A stretch of 64,000 nt of DNA from NCBI GenBank assembly GCA_045543655.1, contig JAZPXN010000068.1:1-64000 (forward strand), read 5' to 3'. The notes below the pieces were generated by a model. It did not search any database. It was given only the letters and a program-made list of their open reading frames with translations, and was not told the DNA's origin. The position numbers were made by a program, and so were the translations under genes. This stretch comes from RGIG995 sp045543655 (GTDB taxonomy: Bacteria; Bacillota; Clostridia; Oscillospirales; UBA644). Of the stretch, positions 24,760 to 33,793 are shown piece after piece. Within the stretch, counting starts at the first letter, position 1. Each line of letters starts with the position of its first letter.

Positions 24760-27527
24760 GAGAGCTTCTCCAAAAGGGGCTTCAGATAATGGCCGGTATA
24801 GGACGCTGCGCATTCCGCAACCTCTGCAGGAGTGCCTTCCGCCACGATAAAGCCGCCCTTGTCTCCCCCTTCGGGCCCCAGATCGATGACGTGATCGCAT
24901 ACTTTGATCACGTCCAGATTATGCTCGATGACAACCACGGTGTTTCCCGCATCGGTCAGCCGCTGAAGCACGTCGATCAGCCGATGCACGTCTGCCGTGT
25001 GAAGGCCGGTAGTGGGTTCGTCGAGAACGTAGACCGTCCGGCCGGTGGAGCGCTTGGACAATTCAGTGGCCAGCTTGACCCGCTGGGCTTCCCCGCCGGA
25101 GAGGGTGGTAGACGATTGACCGATCTTGATATAGCCGAGACCTACGTCGAAAAGGGTCTGCAGCTTCCGACGAAGGGAGGGGAAATTCTCGAAAAATTTC
25201 AAACCCTCTTCTACCGTCATTTCCAAGACGTCGTAGATACTCTTTCCCTTAAACTTGATATCCAGCGTCTCCCGGTTGTACCGCTTTCCGCCGCAAACGT
25301 CACAGGGGACGTAAATATCGGGCAAAAAGTGCATTTCGATCTTGGTAACGCCGTCCCCGGAGCACGCCTCACAGCGCCCGCCATCCACGTTAAACGAGAA
25401 GCGGCTTGCGGTATACCCCTTCGCTTTCGCATCGGGGGTTGCGGCAAACAACTCCCGGATTTCATTGAACATCCCGGTATAGGTGGCGGGATTGGAGCGG
25501 GGCGTACGGCCGATGGGGCTCTGATCAATATTAACCACCTTATCCACTTGCTCCAAACCGTCCACGCCGTCGCATTCGCCGGGGATCTCATGGGCACGGT
25601 TCAGAGAGGATGCCAAAGTTTTATAGAAGATTTCATTGATCAGACTGGATTTGCCGGAACCGGAAACGCCGGTCACGCAGGTAAATACGCCGAGAGGGAT
25701 CTTTACGTCAATGCCCTTCAGGTTATTTTGCCGGGCGTTGCGGACCGTAAGATACTTCGATCCGATGGGACGGGTCTTTTCGGGAATCTCAATGACTTTT
25801 CGCCCGGAAAGATAATCCCCCGTAATCGAACCTTCACAGGACAGGAGTCCTTCAAATTCGCCGGAATATACCACCTCTCCACCGTGAATCCCGGGGCCGG
25901 GGCCAATGTCAACGATCCAATCGGCGGCCCGCATGGTATCTTCGTCGTGCTCCACTACGATCAGAGTATTCCCCAAATCCCGGAGGCGCTTCAAGGTCTC
26001 GATAAGCTTGGAATTATCCCGTTGATGCAGACCGATGCTGGGCTCGTCAAGAATATACAAAACGCCGGTCAGCGAGGAACCGATCTGCGTGGCAAGACGA
26101 ATACGCTGCGATTCGCCGCCGGAAAGCGTACCGGAGGACCGGGCCAGGGTGAGATAATCCAAACCGACGCTTTTCAAAAAGCCGAGTCGGGAGCGAATCT
26201 CTTTCAGGATCAAATCCGCAATGGCCGCATCCCGTTGATTGAGCTTGAGAGCGTTGATAAAATCCAAAGCGTCCCCCACGGAAAGACGGCAAAACTGATC
26301 GATATTCAGTCCTCCTACCGTAACGGCAAGAGAAAGCTCGTTCAGTCGGGCTCCGTGACATTCGGGACAAGGCTTATTGCTCATCAAAGATTCGTATTCC
26401 GCCTTCGCCCAGGCACTTGTGGTGGACTTATAGCGCCGCTCCATGGTGGGGATGATCCCGTCAAATCCGTCACATCCGTATAAAACCTGATGAACGGTTT
26501 CAGGAGAAACGTCCTTCATTGGAGTACTGAGATTATCGCCGTGAGCCTTGTAAATGGCGGTGACGGCCTTCAGCAGATAAGGATTGGTGGTAATATTACC
26601 AAATCCCATAGCACTGACGGCGCCTTCCATGATATTTTTCGAAGGATCGGTCAAAATGCGGTCGGGATCGATGCGCATTAAATATCCGATGCCGCTGCAG
26701 GTCTTACAGGCACCCATGGGATTGTTGAAGGAAAACATCCGGGGGGTCAACTCTTCAATACCGACCTCGTGTTCCGGACAGGAATAACGCTGGGAAAACA
26801 TCCGGTCTTCCTTCCCATCGTATACGAGAACCAGTCCCTTACTGATACGGGAGGCAGTCTCACAGGAGTCCGTCAGGCGACGGCGAACGTCGGAACGCAC
26901 GGACAGACGGTCCACGACGATCTCAATATCGTGCTTTTTATTCTTTTCCAGTGGAATTTCATCCATAAGATCGCAAATGACCCCGTCCACGCGCACGCGG
27001 ACGAATCCGTTTTTCCTGTAATCTGAAAAAAGCTTGGCGAATTCGCCCTTCCGCCCCCGGATTACGGGAGCCATAATCTGAATACGGGTCCCCTCCGGAT
27101 ATTCCATAATGCGATCCACGATCTGATCCAAGGGCTGCTTTTTGATCTCCAGCCCACAGACCGGACAATGAGGAACGCCGATACGGGCGTAGAGAAGCCG
27201 AAGATAGTCGTAGATCTCCGTGGTGGTTCCCACCGTGGAACGTGGATTTTTGGACGTAGTCTTCTGGTCAATCGAGATGGCGGGAGAAAGACCGTCGATA
27301 CTGTCAATATCGGGTTTCTCCATCTGTCCCAGAAACATCCGGGCATAGGAGGAAAGGGATTCCACGTACCGTCGCTGACCTTCCGCGTAAATAGTATCGA
27401 AGGCCAGAGAAGATTTTCCGGAACCGGAAAGGCCGGTAAACACGACGAAACGATCCCGGGGCACGGTCAGATCCACGTTTTTCAGGTTGTTCTGCCGGGC
27501 TCCGCGGATGACAAGTTTATCCACCAT
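24756..27527 (-). CDS. uvrA: excinuclease ABC subunit A
   Basis: 923 residues, normal length. Two ABC ATPase modules: Walker A GLSGSGKSSLAF at the N-terminus and GVSGSGKSSLINE in the second half, each with an LSGGE signature. Zinc-finger cysteines occur near CPVCGLEI, CPEHE, CKTCSG, CEACSG and CDVCGG. UvrA recognises damaged DNA and loads UvrB. It begins 1 nt after uvrB with AAGGAG as ribosome site and overlaps trmO. Confidence 0.98.
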   Translation of the reverse strand: MVDKLVIRGARQNNLKNVDLTVPRDRFVVFTGLSGSGKSSLAFDTIYAEGQRRYVESLSSYARMFLGQMEKPDIDSIDGLSPAISIDQKTTSKNPRSTVGTTTEIYDYLRLLYARIGVPHCPVCGLEIKKQPLDQIVDRIMEYPEGTRIQIMAPVIRGRKGEFAKLFSDYRKNGFVRVRVDGVICDLMDEIPLEKNKKHDIEIVVDRLSVRSDVRRRLTDSCETASRISKGLVLVYDGKEDRMFSQRYSCPEHEVGIEELTPRMFSFNNPMGACKTCSGIGYLMRIDPDRILTDPSKNIMEGAVSAMGFGNITTNPYLLKAVTAIYKAHGDNLSTPMKDVSPETVHQVLYGCDGFDGIIPTMERRYKSTTSAWAKAEYESLMSNKPCPECHGARLNELSLAVTVGGLNIDQFCRLSVGDALDFINALKLNQRDAAIADLILKEIRSRLGFLKSVGLDYLTLARSSGTLSGGESQRIRLATQIGSSLTGVLYILDEPSIGLHQRDNSKLIETLKRLRDLGNTLIVVEHDEDTMRAADWIVDIGPGPGIHGGEVVYSGEFEGLLSCEGSITGDYLSGRKVIEIPEKTRPIGSKYLTVRNARQNNLKGIDVKIPLGVFTCVTGVSGSGKSSLINEIFYKTLASSLNRAHEIPGECDGVDGLEQVDKVVNIDQSPIGRTPRSNPATYTGMFNEIRELFAATPDAKAKGYTASRFSFNVDGGRCEACSGDGVTKIEMHFLPDIYVPCDVCGGKRYNRETLDIKFKGKSIYDVLEMTVEEGLKFFENFPSLRRKLQTLFDVGLGYIKIGQSSTTLSGGEAQRVKLATELSKRSTGRTVYVLDEPTTGLHTADVHRLIDVLQRLTDAGNTVVVIEHNLDVIKVCDHVIDLGPEGGDKGGFIVAEGTPAEVAECAASYTGHYLKPLLEKLS

Positions 27528-27528
27528 A

Positions 27529-29508
27529 TTATTTTACTCCTTTTAACTTGCGGATCTCGTCCCGCAAACGGGCCGCCGTTTCGAAATCCAACATCTTTGC
27601 GGCCGCATACATCTCTTTGGTCAGCTTTTCGATCAATCCGAGGCGGTCGTCCTTGGAAAGCTTCTTGTAATCGATCTCGCGCTTCTCCGAACCTTCCACG
27701 TCCCTTGCAACGGTGGAAAAGACCATGTTGTTGTCCACCTTTTTAACGATCGTCTTGGGAACGATGCCGTGAGCTTCGTTGTATTCCATTTGAATCTTGC
27801 GCCGGCGTTCGGTCTCCGTGATCGCGCCTTCCATGGCAGGAGTAACCGAATCCCCGTACATAATGACCTTGCCCTGCGCATTCCGGGCAGCACGGCCAAT
27901 AATCTGGATCAAAGAAGTCTCATTCCGCAAAAAACCTTGCTTGTCCGCATCGAGAATCGCCACGAGTGAAACCTCCGGAAGATCCAACCCCTCCCGCAGG
28001 AGATTGATCCCCACGAGAACGTCAAAATCGCCGTTGCGCAGATCCTTCAAGATCTGAATCCGATCCAGAGTTTCCACGTCATGATGCAGATAACGGACGC
28101 GGATCTCCATTTTTCCCAAATAATCTGCCAGGGATTCCGCCAACTTCTTCGTAACAGTCACGACGAGAACCCGTTCCTGCTTTGCTACGCGGGCGTTGAT
28201 CTCACTCAGAAGATCGTCAATCTGCCCTTCCGTAGGCCGCACCGAAATCTCCGGATCAAGAAGGCCGGTAGGGCGAATGATCTGCTCCACGATCTGAGAA
28301 GAATTGCTCCGCTCGAATTCTCCCGGGGTAGCGGACACGTAAACCACCTGATTGACCCGATCGTCGTATTCCTGAAAATTCAACGGACGGTTGTCAAAAG
28401 CAGACGGAAGGCGAAACCCGTAATCCACAAGGCTGGTCTTCCGAGAGCGGTCTCCCCCGCCCATGCCGCGCACCTGGGGCAGCGTAACGTGGGATTCATC
28501 CACAAACATTAAATAATCGTCGGGGAAATAATCGAGAAGGGTGTGAGGGGTAGAGCCGGGAGCCCGACCCTCCAGAATCCGGGAATAGTTTTCAACGCCC
28601 TTACAGTATCCCACCTGTTTCAGGAATTCTACGTCGTACATCGTGCGTTCGGTGATACGCTGAGCTTCGATCAGCTTTCCCTGAGCGGTAAACCACGCAG
28701 CCCTCTCTTCGGCTTCCGTCAATATTTCTTCGATGGCCTTGTCCATTTTGTCGGGAGTAGTCAGATAATGAACTGCGGGAAAAATCGCATAATAATCATA
28801 TCGACAGATCAATTCCCCGGTAATAGGGTCAATCTCGGAGATTCGGTCGATCTCGTCGTCGAAAAACTCCACCCGAATCAGACTTTTCTCCGAATCTGCA
28901 GGAAAAATCTCCACGATATCACCGTGCACCCGAAAAGTGCCGCGGGCGATATCGAAATCGTTGCGGGTATAATGGATTGCCGTCAGTTCCCGCAAAAACT
29001 CCTCCCGATCTTTTCGCTGTCCGACACGAACCGAGGAAACCTGAGATCGATAGGATTCCGGATCCCCAAGGGCGTAAATGCAGGAAACGCTGGCCACGAT
29101 AATTACGTCCCGGCGCTCGAACAGGGCTGAGGTCGCGGAATGACGCAGCCGATCGATATCGTCGTTAATGCTCATATCCTTTTCGATATACGTATCGGTA
29201 TGGGCGATATAAGCTTCCGGTTGATAATAATCGTAATAGGATACGAAGTATTCCACGGCGTTTTTGGGAAAAAATTCGCGGAACTCCGAGCACAGCTGTG
29301 CGGCAAGGGTCTTGTTATGCGCCAGAATCAAGGTGGGACGGTTCATGGCAGCGATGATATTTGCCATCGTAAAGGTTTTCCCGGAGCCGGTAACCCCCAG
29401 AAGAGTCTGCCGTTTATTGCCTTTCTGTAAGCCACGGACCAATTGTTCTATGGCTTTCGGCTGGTCGCCGGTAGGCTTATATTCAGATGCCAGTTCAAAA
29501 CGATCCAT
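27529..29508 (-). CDS. uvrB: excinuclease ABC subunit B
   Basis: About 659 residues. DEAD-like helicase with Walker A LGVTGSGKTFT, the beta-hairpin region YYDYYQPEAYI, a UvrB interaction domain and the C-terminal UVR coiled coil (LTKEMYAAAKMLDFETAARLRDEIRKL) that binds UvrC. The ATG at 29508 is well spaced from AAAGGAG; a TTG two codons earlier is less likely. First gene of uvrB-uvrA-trmO-nfnA-nfnB-patatin. No Firmicute-type LexA box (CGAAC-N4-GTTCG) was found upstream. Confidence 0.97.
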   Translation of the reverse strand: MDRFELASEYKPTGDQPKAIEQLVRGLQKGNKRQTLLGVTGSGKTFTMANIIAAMNRPTLILAHNKTLAAQLCSEFREFFPKNAVEYFVSYYDYYQPEAYIAHTDTYIEKDMSINDDIDRLRHSATSALFERRDVIIVASVSCIYALGDPESYRSQVSSVRVGQRKDREEFLRELTAIHYTRNDFDIARGTFRVHGDIVEIFPADSEKSLIRVEFFDDEIDRISEIDPITGELICRYDYYAIFPAVHYLTTPDKMDKAIEEILTEAEERAAWFTAQGKLIEAQRITERTMYDVEFLKQVGYCKGVENYSRILEGRAPGSTPHTLLDYFPDDYLMFVDESHVTLPQVRGMGGGDRSRKTSLVDYGFRLPSAFDNRPLNFQEYDDRVNQVVYVSATPGEFERSNSSQIVEQIIRPTGLLDPEISVRPTEGQIDDLLSEINARVAKQERVLVVTVTKKLAESLADYLGKMEIRVRYLHHDVETLDRIQILKDLRNGDFDVLVGINLLREGLDLPEVSLVAILDADKQGFLRNETSLIQIIGRAARNAQGKVIMYGDSVTPAMEGAITETERRRKIQMEYNEAHGIVPKTIVKKVDNNMVFSTVARDVEGSEKREIDYKKLSKDDRLGLIEKLTKEMYAAAKMLDFETAARLRDEIRKLKGVK

Positions 29509-29551
29509 ATCCAATTGCTCCTTTCAAATATCGAACAGATTTCTCCCGTAT

Positions 29552-29580
29552 ATTATAACACAAAAGGGCTTAAAATTCAA
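29552..29580 (-). promoter_or_regulatory. promoter of the uvrB operon
   Basis: Minus strand: TTGAAT (29575-29580), 17-bp spacer, TATAAT (29552-29557). Confidence 0.75.
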
Positions 29581-29626
29581 TAAAAAACGGGAGAATGTAT
29601 CAAAAAAACCAAAAAGTGTTCGAAAA

Positions 29627-30025
29627 TCAGTCTTCTCGTCCTTTCCTTCGATCCAAACGGGATATGATCAGATTTTCAACCACGAAGAACAACGCACACC
29701 CCACGGCGTAACAGATCAGATCCGCCACGGAAAAGGTACTTCCGAGGAGGGTACGAAAAAACCGACTTCCCTGAAGCCCTAAAAGAGATGCGTAATCAAA
29801 GTACTGCCCTACTTCTACTGCAGATGCGAAAAGAAATACGTAGAAAGAGAGAAAGGGCGTTCCGCACGGGAAAACGGTACGAATGAGACAGCAAAGAAGA
29901 ACCACGACCAGGACGTCCCCTACGTAAGGGCGAACGAAAGCGTCCCGCACGAAAAGCGCGATAAGAATCTCCACAGCAAGCAAAACCGAAAATGCGATCC
30001 CATATAAGACCCGGGCCTTCTTCAC
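29627..30025 (-). CDS. DUF2809 family membrane protein
   Basis: 132 residues, four membrane helices. The motif RPYVGDVLVVVLLCCLIR (~32-49) followed by VEVGQYFDYASLLGL matches DUF2809, a family of small integral membrane proteins of unknown role often called VanZ-like. GTG start at 30025 is 8 nt after AAGGAGG. A TATAAT box lies upstream in the divergent gap to the P-loop ATPase gene, with a poor -35. Confidence 0.8.
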   Translation of the reverse strand: MKKARVLYGIAFSVLLAVEILIALFVRDAFVRPYVGDVLVVVLLCCLIRTVFPCGTPFLSFYVFLFASAVEVGQYFDYASLLGLQGSRFFRTLLGSTFSVADLICYAVGCALFFVVENLIISRLDRRKGRED

Positions 30026-30187
30026 AAGACGAACCTCCTTGCGGACGTGTTACATTATATTATACCACACAATTTATTAAAATGGAAGTTAAAGAATGAA
30101 TATGTAACAAAATATTCTATTTTTCCCGGTGTCGCAATTTCTCCGACGGCATATACTGGAATAAATACCGATCAGGAGGAATCATTT

Positions 30188-31240
30188 ATGAACGGTGGAA
30201 CCATCCGCACCTTTCTTGGAGCCAATTCCGGAGAGGGATTCGCTTCGCTTTACGACAGATTCCAAGAAGAAGGGAGAATGATCGTCATCAAAGGCGGCCC
30301 GGGAAGCGGAAAGAGCAGCCTGATGAAAAAAGCGGCGGCTGAAGCCTTGAGACGAGGGTATTTCGTCGAATATTGCTACTGTTCGTCCGACGGAGAATCC
30401 CTTGACGCCGTCCGGATTCCGGAGGTGGGAATCTCCCTTGCAGACGGAACCTCCCCCCATTTGATCGAACCCCGCCTTCCCGGTGCCGTTGACGATATTT
30501 TCTACACCGGAGCCTTTTGGAACCGTAAAAAACTGCAGGAAAATCGGGAAGAGATCGAAGAGCTTTCACGGCGCATCAAGGAGCGCTTTGCTCACGCTTA
30601 CCGATATCTTTCCGCAGCAAAAAGCGGAGCCGACGATCTCTGCGCTATGGCGATAAACCGCACGGAGCCGGGAAAGCTACGGAATTTTGCACGGAAAATC
30701 ACCCAACGGAATCTATTGAAGCAAAAACGGGAAGGCCGTTTTTATCCCCGGTTTCTGACCGGGATCACGCCACAGGGGATTCTGACGAACAAAGACACGG
30801 TCTATACCATGGCGGATAAGGTATTCGTTCTTTGCGACCCCTTCTTCCTCTCCCATCTCTTTTTGGACGAAGTTCTCAAGACGGCCGAGGAATACGGCGC
30901 TACGGCCTACGTATTTTACGATCCTCTCCGCCCCTCTCTTCCTATTCACGCCGTATTCCCGGAAGACGGAGTTGCCTTCGTAACCGAAAACCTTCTTCAT
31001 AATTTCGAACCGACAAACGCCTACCGAATCCATCTTTCCCGTTTTGTCGCTCCATGCGAAGAATTGAAGCTGCTGCGACGGAAGGGTGAAAATCTCCTTC
31101 GCCTCTGCCTGAGAGAGGCGGAACAAAGCCTTACGGAAGAGAAGAAGCTTCACGACGATCTGGAAGAATACTATATCGAGGCTATGGATTACAAAAAATT
31201 GAATACTTCCGCTGACAAACTGATCAAAAGCATCTTCTAA
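30188..31240 (+). CDS. P-loop ATPase of the PRK06851 type
   Basis: 350 residues. Walker A is KGGPGSGKSSLMKK (~35-48), followed by EYCYCSSDGESLDAVRIPE, typical of a conserved family of uncharacterised ATPases in spore-forming Bacillota. Family members, as I recall, are duplicated with a second P-loop in the C-terminal half; here that half (~200-300) has no GKS/T motif. The C-terminus is a charged helix. ATG at 30188 follows AGGAGG; an upstream in-frame extension lacks a ribosome site. Function is unknown. Confidence 0.72.
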   Translation: MNGGTIRTFLGANSGEGFASLYDRFQEEGRMIVIKGGPGSGKSSLMKKAAAEALRRGYFVEYCYCSSDGESLDAVRIPEVGISLADGTSPHLIEPRLPGAVDDIFYTGAFWNRKKLQENREEIEELSRRIKERFAHAYRYLSAAKSGADDLCAMAINRTEPGKLRNFARKITQRNLLKQKREGRFYPRFLTGITPQGILTNKDTVYTMADKVFVLCDPFFLSHLFLDEVLKTAEEYGATAYVFYDPLRPSLPIHAVFPEDGVAFVTENLLHNFEPTNAYRIHLSRFVAPCEELKLLRRKGENLLRLCLREAEQSLTEEKKLHDDLEEYYIEAMDYKKLNTSADKLIKSIF

Positions 31241-31244
31241 GCGC

Positions 31245-31276
31245 AAACGGCAGAGGTTTCTCCTCTGCCGTTTCTT
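31245..31276 (+). terminator. terminator after the P-loop ATPase gene
   Basis: Perfect 12-bp stem (31245-31256 with 31262-31273, AAACGGCAGAGG), 5-nt loop, then CTTT. It is also positioned to serve the convergent membrane-protein gene. Confidence 0.85.
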
Positions 31277-31785
31277 TAAAACCGATTCCGATAGGTTTTA
31301 TTCCTTCTTCGCTTTTTAAACAACCCGGGCTCGTCCTTTTTCAGCTTGAGATAAAACAGAGAAAATAGAACGGTGACCGCAACGAAAACAAGATGCTCTC
31401 CCAACAGAACAAAATAATGCCATTCCGCGCCCGTCATAATCATTTCGGCCACAATCCAACCGCAATCGGCCAACCACAAAAGACAAATTCCCCATGCGCA
31501 GACCGCCTTTCCTCGGCGGCGAAGAGACAAAAGCGCCAACAAAAAGATGAGAACGTAAGAAAAGATGTAAACGAAATACAAAGCCCGGGTGGCGGCAAGA
31601 TAGGGCTCCTTCAGCCAATCCGGGTTGTTTTCCGAATACGTAAAAACCCATTTGTAAAAATATCCCCCCAAAAACGGCGGGATCTCCGCCCCAAAAAACT
31701 GCCAGATCAGCGTCATCAAAAAGGTAGAGACCACGGGATAAAAGCAAAGCGCGGATAAAATCGTTAATTTATTTTTTGCGGACAT
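31276..31785 (-). CDS. membrane protein, four helices, unknown
   Basis: 169 residues with about four hydrophobic segments (~8-28, 64-84, 92-112, 120-145) and a basic C-terminus (KKRRRNKTYRNRF). No domain is recognised. The start MSAKNKL is 7 nt after GGAGGT. It is convergent with the P-loop ATPase gene and divergent from spoVT. Confidence 0.65.
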   Translation of the reverse strand: MSAKNKLTILSALCFYPVVSTFLMTLIWQFFGAEIPPFLGGYFYKWVFTYSENNPDWLKEPYLAATRALYFVYIFSYVLIFLLALLSLRRRGKAVCAWGICLLWLADCGWIVAEMIMTGAEWHYFVLLGEHLVFVAVTVLFSLFYLKLKKDEPGLFKKRRRNKTYRNRF

Positions 31786-31956
31786 GTAATTTGTACCTCC
31801 GGCACCGTTTCTCAAAATATTTATAATCTGATAAAAGATGAAGAAAGCCTTGGATCAAACTGCCAAACAATATCAAAAAGTAAATTCACACAGTATAAAT
31901 CTCCTAAAAATACAAATAATAACAGCACAATTTGTAATTTAAGGAGAAATGCATAG

Positions 31957-32499
31957 ATGAAAGCAACTGGTATCGTACGCAGAATTGACGACCTGGGCCG
32001 CATCGTGATCCCCAAAGAAATCCGAAAGACCATGCACATCCGGGAAGGGGCGCAGCTGGAAATTTTCACCGACAGCGAAGGCGGTGTCATTTTCAAGAAG
32101 TACTCCCCCATCGGGGAATTGGACGAATCGGTATCCGACTATGCGGAAACCGTAGCAAAGATCACGGGAAATTCCGTCGTGGTCATGGACAAGGATTCGG
32201 TCATCGCAGCAGCGGGTAGCAATAAAAAAGACCTGATGCATAAGCGGGTCTCCACCGAAACGGATCAATTGATCGAACAGCGGAAGCAATACGTTTACAA
32301 AATTGGAGAGATCCGCAAGCCCCTCTGCAAAGACGTGGAAAAGGTTTATACCGGAATCCTGAATCCGATCTTACTGGAAGGCGACACCGTAGGCGCCATT
32401 GCCATGCTGATCCCGGACATGGGAAACGCGCCGGGGGAAGCGGACGTAAAGGTACTGTCTGCCGCCGCCCAAATCCTGAGCAAGCAAATGGAGACGTAA
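31957..32499 (+). CDS. spoVT: stage V sporulation protein T
   Basis: 180 residues: an AbrB-type swapped-hairpin DNA-binding domain (residues 1-52, ATGIVRRIDDLGRIVIPKEIR) followed by a GAF-like domain (~55-178). This is the standard SpoVT layout; SpoVT adjusts sigma-G-dependent genes in the forespore late in sporulation and germination. AAGGAG lies 11 nt upstream of the ATG. In other spore-formers spoVT is transcribed by sigma-G; a GTATA element is seen about 55 nt upstream, but no convincing matching -10. A terminator follows. Confidence 0.93.
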   Translation: MKATGIVRRIDDLGRIVIPKEIRKTMHIREGAQLEIFTDSEGGVIFKKYSPIGELDESVSDYAETVAKITGNSVVVMDKDSVIAAAGSNKKDLMHKRVSTETDQLIEQRKQYVYKIGEIRKPLCKDVEKVYTGILNPILLEGDTVGAIAMLIPDMGNAPGEADVKVLSAAAQILSKQMET

Positions 32500-32503
32500 C
32501 GCG

Positions 32504-32533
32504 ATACCCGTCGGATTCCGGCGGGTATTCTCT
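32504..32533. terminator. terminator between spoVT and the TIGR04076 gene
   Basis: Stem ATACCCGTCGG (32504-32514) pairs with 32518-32528 with one G-T pair and a 3-nt loop, then TCTCTTTA on the plus strand. Confidence 0.7.
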
Positions 32534-32848
32534 TTAATCGGCGTCTTCCTCGAGCGCTTCCAAAAGATAGGAAACGGGACGGAACCCGTCGTTGCAGGAG
32601 ATCATAGCAGATTTTTCGTTCTTCATCCAGCCGTCGTAAAAATTACCGCCACCGTGGGCAAGAGCCATGACGAAATGAGACATACATTCCCATGCGGTAT
32701 TACAGAGACCTTCCGGTTTTTCCCAACCGTTCGCAATAAAGACCGTGCCGATCTCCATATCGCAGGCATGTTCAATGGGATTTTCGTACCGCTCCATCAG
32801 ATCGGGGTAAACCGACCTGCGCATAACCGTAATTCTGACCTTTTTCAT
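32534..32848 (-). CDS. TIGR04076 family protein
   Basis: 104 residues. The family pattern is clear: KVRITVMRR at the N-terminus, YPDLMERYEN, a conserved cysteine before CNTAWECMSHFV, and MISCNDGFRPVSY near the end. No function is known. Several cysteines suggest metal or thiol chemistry, but this is inference. It has a consensus promoter and a TGAGG ribosome site. Confidence 0.85.
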   Translation of the reverse strand: MKKVRITVMRRSVYPDLMERYENPIEHACDMEIGTVFIANGWEKPEGLCNTAWECMSHFVMALAHGGGNFYDGWMKNEKSAMISCNDGFRPVSYLLEALEEDAD

Positions 32849-32869
32849 AATTGCACCTCACTTTTTCTC

Positions 32870-32898
32870 ATTATACTATTTTCCGCACCGTTTGTCAA
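32870..32898 (-). promoter_or_regulatory. promoter of the TIGR04076 gene
   Basis: Minus strand: TTGACA (32893-32898), 17-bp spacer, TATAAT (32870-32875); full consensus. Confidence 0.85.
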
Positions 32899-32934
32899 TG
32901 AGGTCGACAAAAAAGTTAAAAAAACATCGATACC

Positions 32935-32963
32935 TTGACAAATTCAATGAAACATGATACAAT
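32935..32963 (+). promoter_or_regulatory. promoter of the Spo0A-like gene
   Basis: TTGACA (32935-32940), 17-bp spacer, TACAAT (32958-32963). A sequence GTCGACA (32903-32909), 6 of 7 matches to the 0A-box core TTCGNCA, lies 25 bp upstream of the -35. Confidence 0.8.
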
Positions 32964-32986
32964 AGAGTGAAAAGTGAGGAATTGAT

Positions 32987-33793
32987 ATGGAGAAGAAAAT
33001 ACGCGTTGCTATCTTTGTCGGGCCGACCCTCGTCACACCCATCTACGAAACGATGTGTTTGACCTTCGGGAAGGAAAACGTTGCCGCTTCGGTTAATCCA
33101 AAGGATTTGTTCGGTATCGTCAAAACGCTTCGCCCCACAACCCTTATTATTGAGCCGGAGCTGTTCCACCTTGCAGGCATGACTCCGGTGGATATCAACG
33201 CTTACCGTACCCGGGTGCATTACAAGATCCTTGCAGTCTACCCCACGAAAAACGCCGCAAAAGTCCGGGATTACATGAAAGAGCTGAATATCACGAAGGA
33301 ATATCTGGAACCTACGGAATTCCTGACGATGGCGAAGGAATTGCCCCGACTGAGCACCAACAAATACGTTAAGGTAAAAGAACCGCTTCTTCAATTTACC
33401 GCCGAAAATATCGACAGAATCTTTACCGAATGCGGGTTTCATTGCAACACGAAAGGAGCGCCTCTGTTAAAAGAGGCACTCTTTCAGATGTATTTCGACC
33501 AGGACCTGCACAATTACGGCGGCGGTGTGAAGCTCTATCGGGAGCTCGGTGAGAAATACGGATACACACCCCGGGTAGTAGAGCGGTCGATCCTTCGTTT
33601 TCTTGAAAATTCCTGGTCCGGCGATACGGAACGTAAATTCCGTGCGGAACTGAATATTCCGGACAGAGTTTCCTGTCTTCCCTTGAACTTTAACAATTTC
33701 ACCCTTCTTTTCGATACTTACTATTCACTGAAATACGGTATGGCGGAAAAGCTGCTTGCCTTTCCCCGGGATCATTCAGCATATCTCTTTTAG
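32987..33793 (+). CDS. Spo0A-like response regulator with degenerate receiver domain
   Basis: 268 residues, nearly the length of B. subtilis Spo0A (267). The C-terminal part (~128-253) follows the Spo0A DNA-binding domain: hxxKG then LLKEALFQMYFDQDL, LYRELGEKYGYTPRVVERSI and a tryptophan at the end of the recognition helix. The N-terminal ~115 residues look like a receiver, but by register the acidic pocket D10-D11 is F10-V11, the phospho-aspartate D56 is E56 (LIIEPE), and the lysine at 108 is glutamate (LEP). Phosphorylation should be impossible; E56 could mimic the active state (inference). It is convergent with sigE-spoIIGA, a classic Spo0A target, and overlaps sigE by 18 nt at the 3' ends. 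It may be the genome's divergent Spo0A or a paralogue. Confidence 0.75.
   Translation: MEKKIRVAIFVGPTLVTPIYETMCLTFGKENVAASVNPKDLFGIVKTLRPTTLIIEPELFHLAGMTPVDINAYRTRVHYKILAVYPTKNAAKVRDYMKELNITKEYLEPTEFLTMAKELPRLSTNKYVKVKEPLLQFTAENIDRIFTECGFHCNTKGAPLLKEALFQMYFDQDLHNYGGGVKLYRELGEKYGYTPRVVERSILRFLENSWSGDTERKFRAELNIPDRVSCLPLNFNNFTLLFDTYYSLKYGMAEKLLAFPRDHSAYLF

Noticed and set aside
31816..31956. Sigma-G promoter for spoVT
   Set aside because: A GTATA -35-like element exists, but the sequence at the expected -10 distance does not match CATNNTA well enough.
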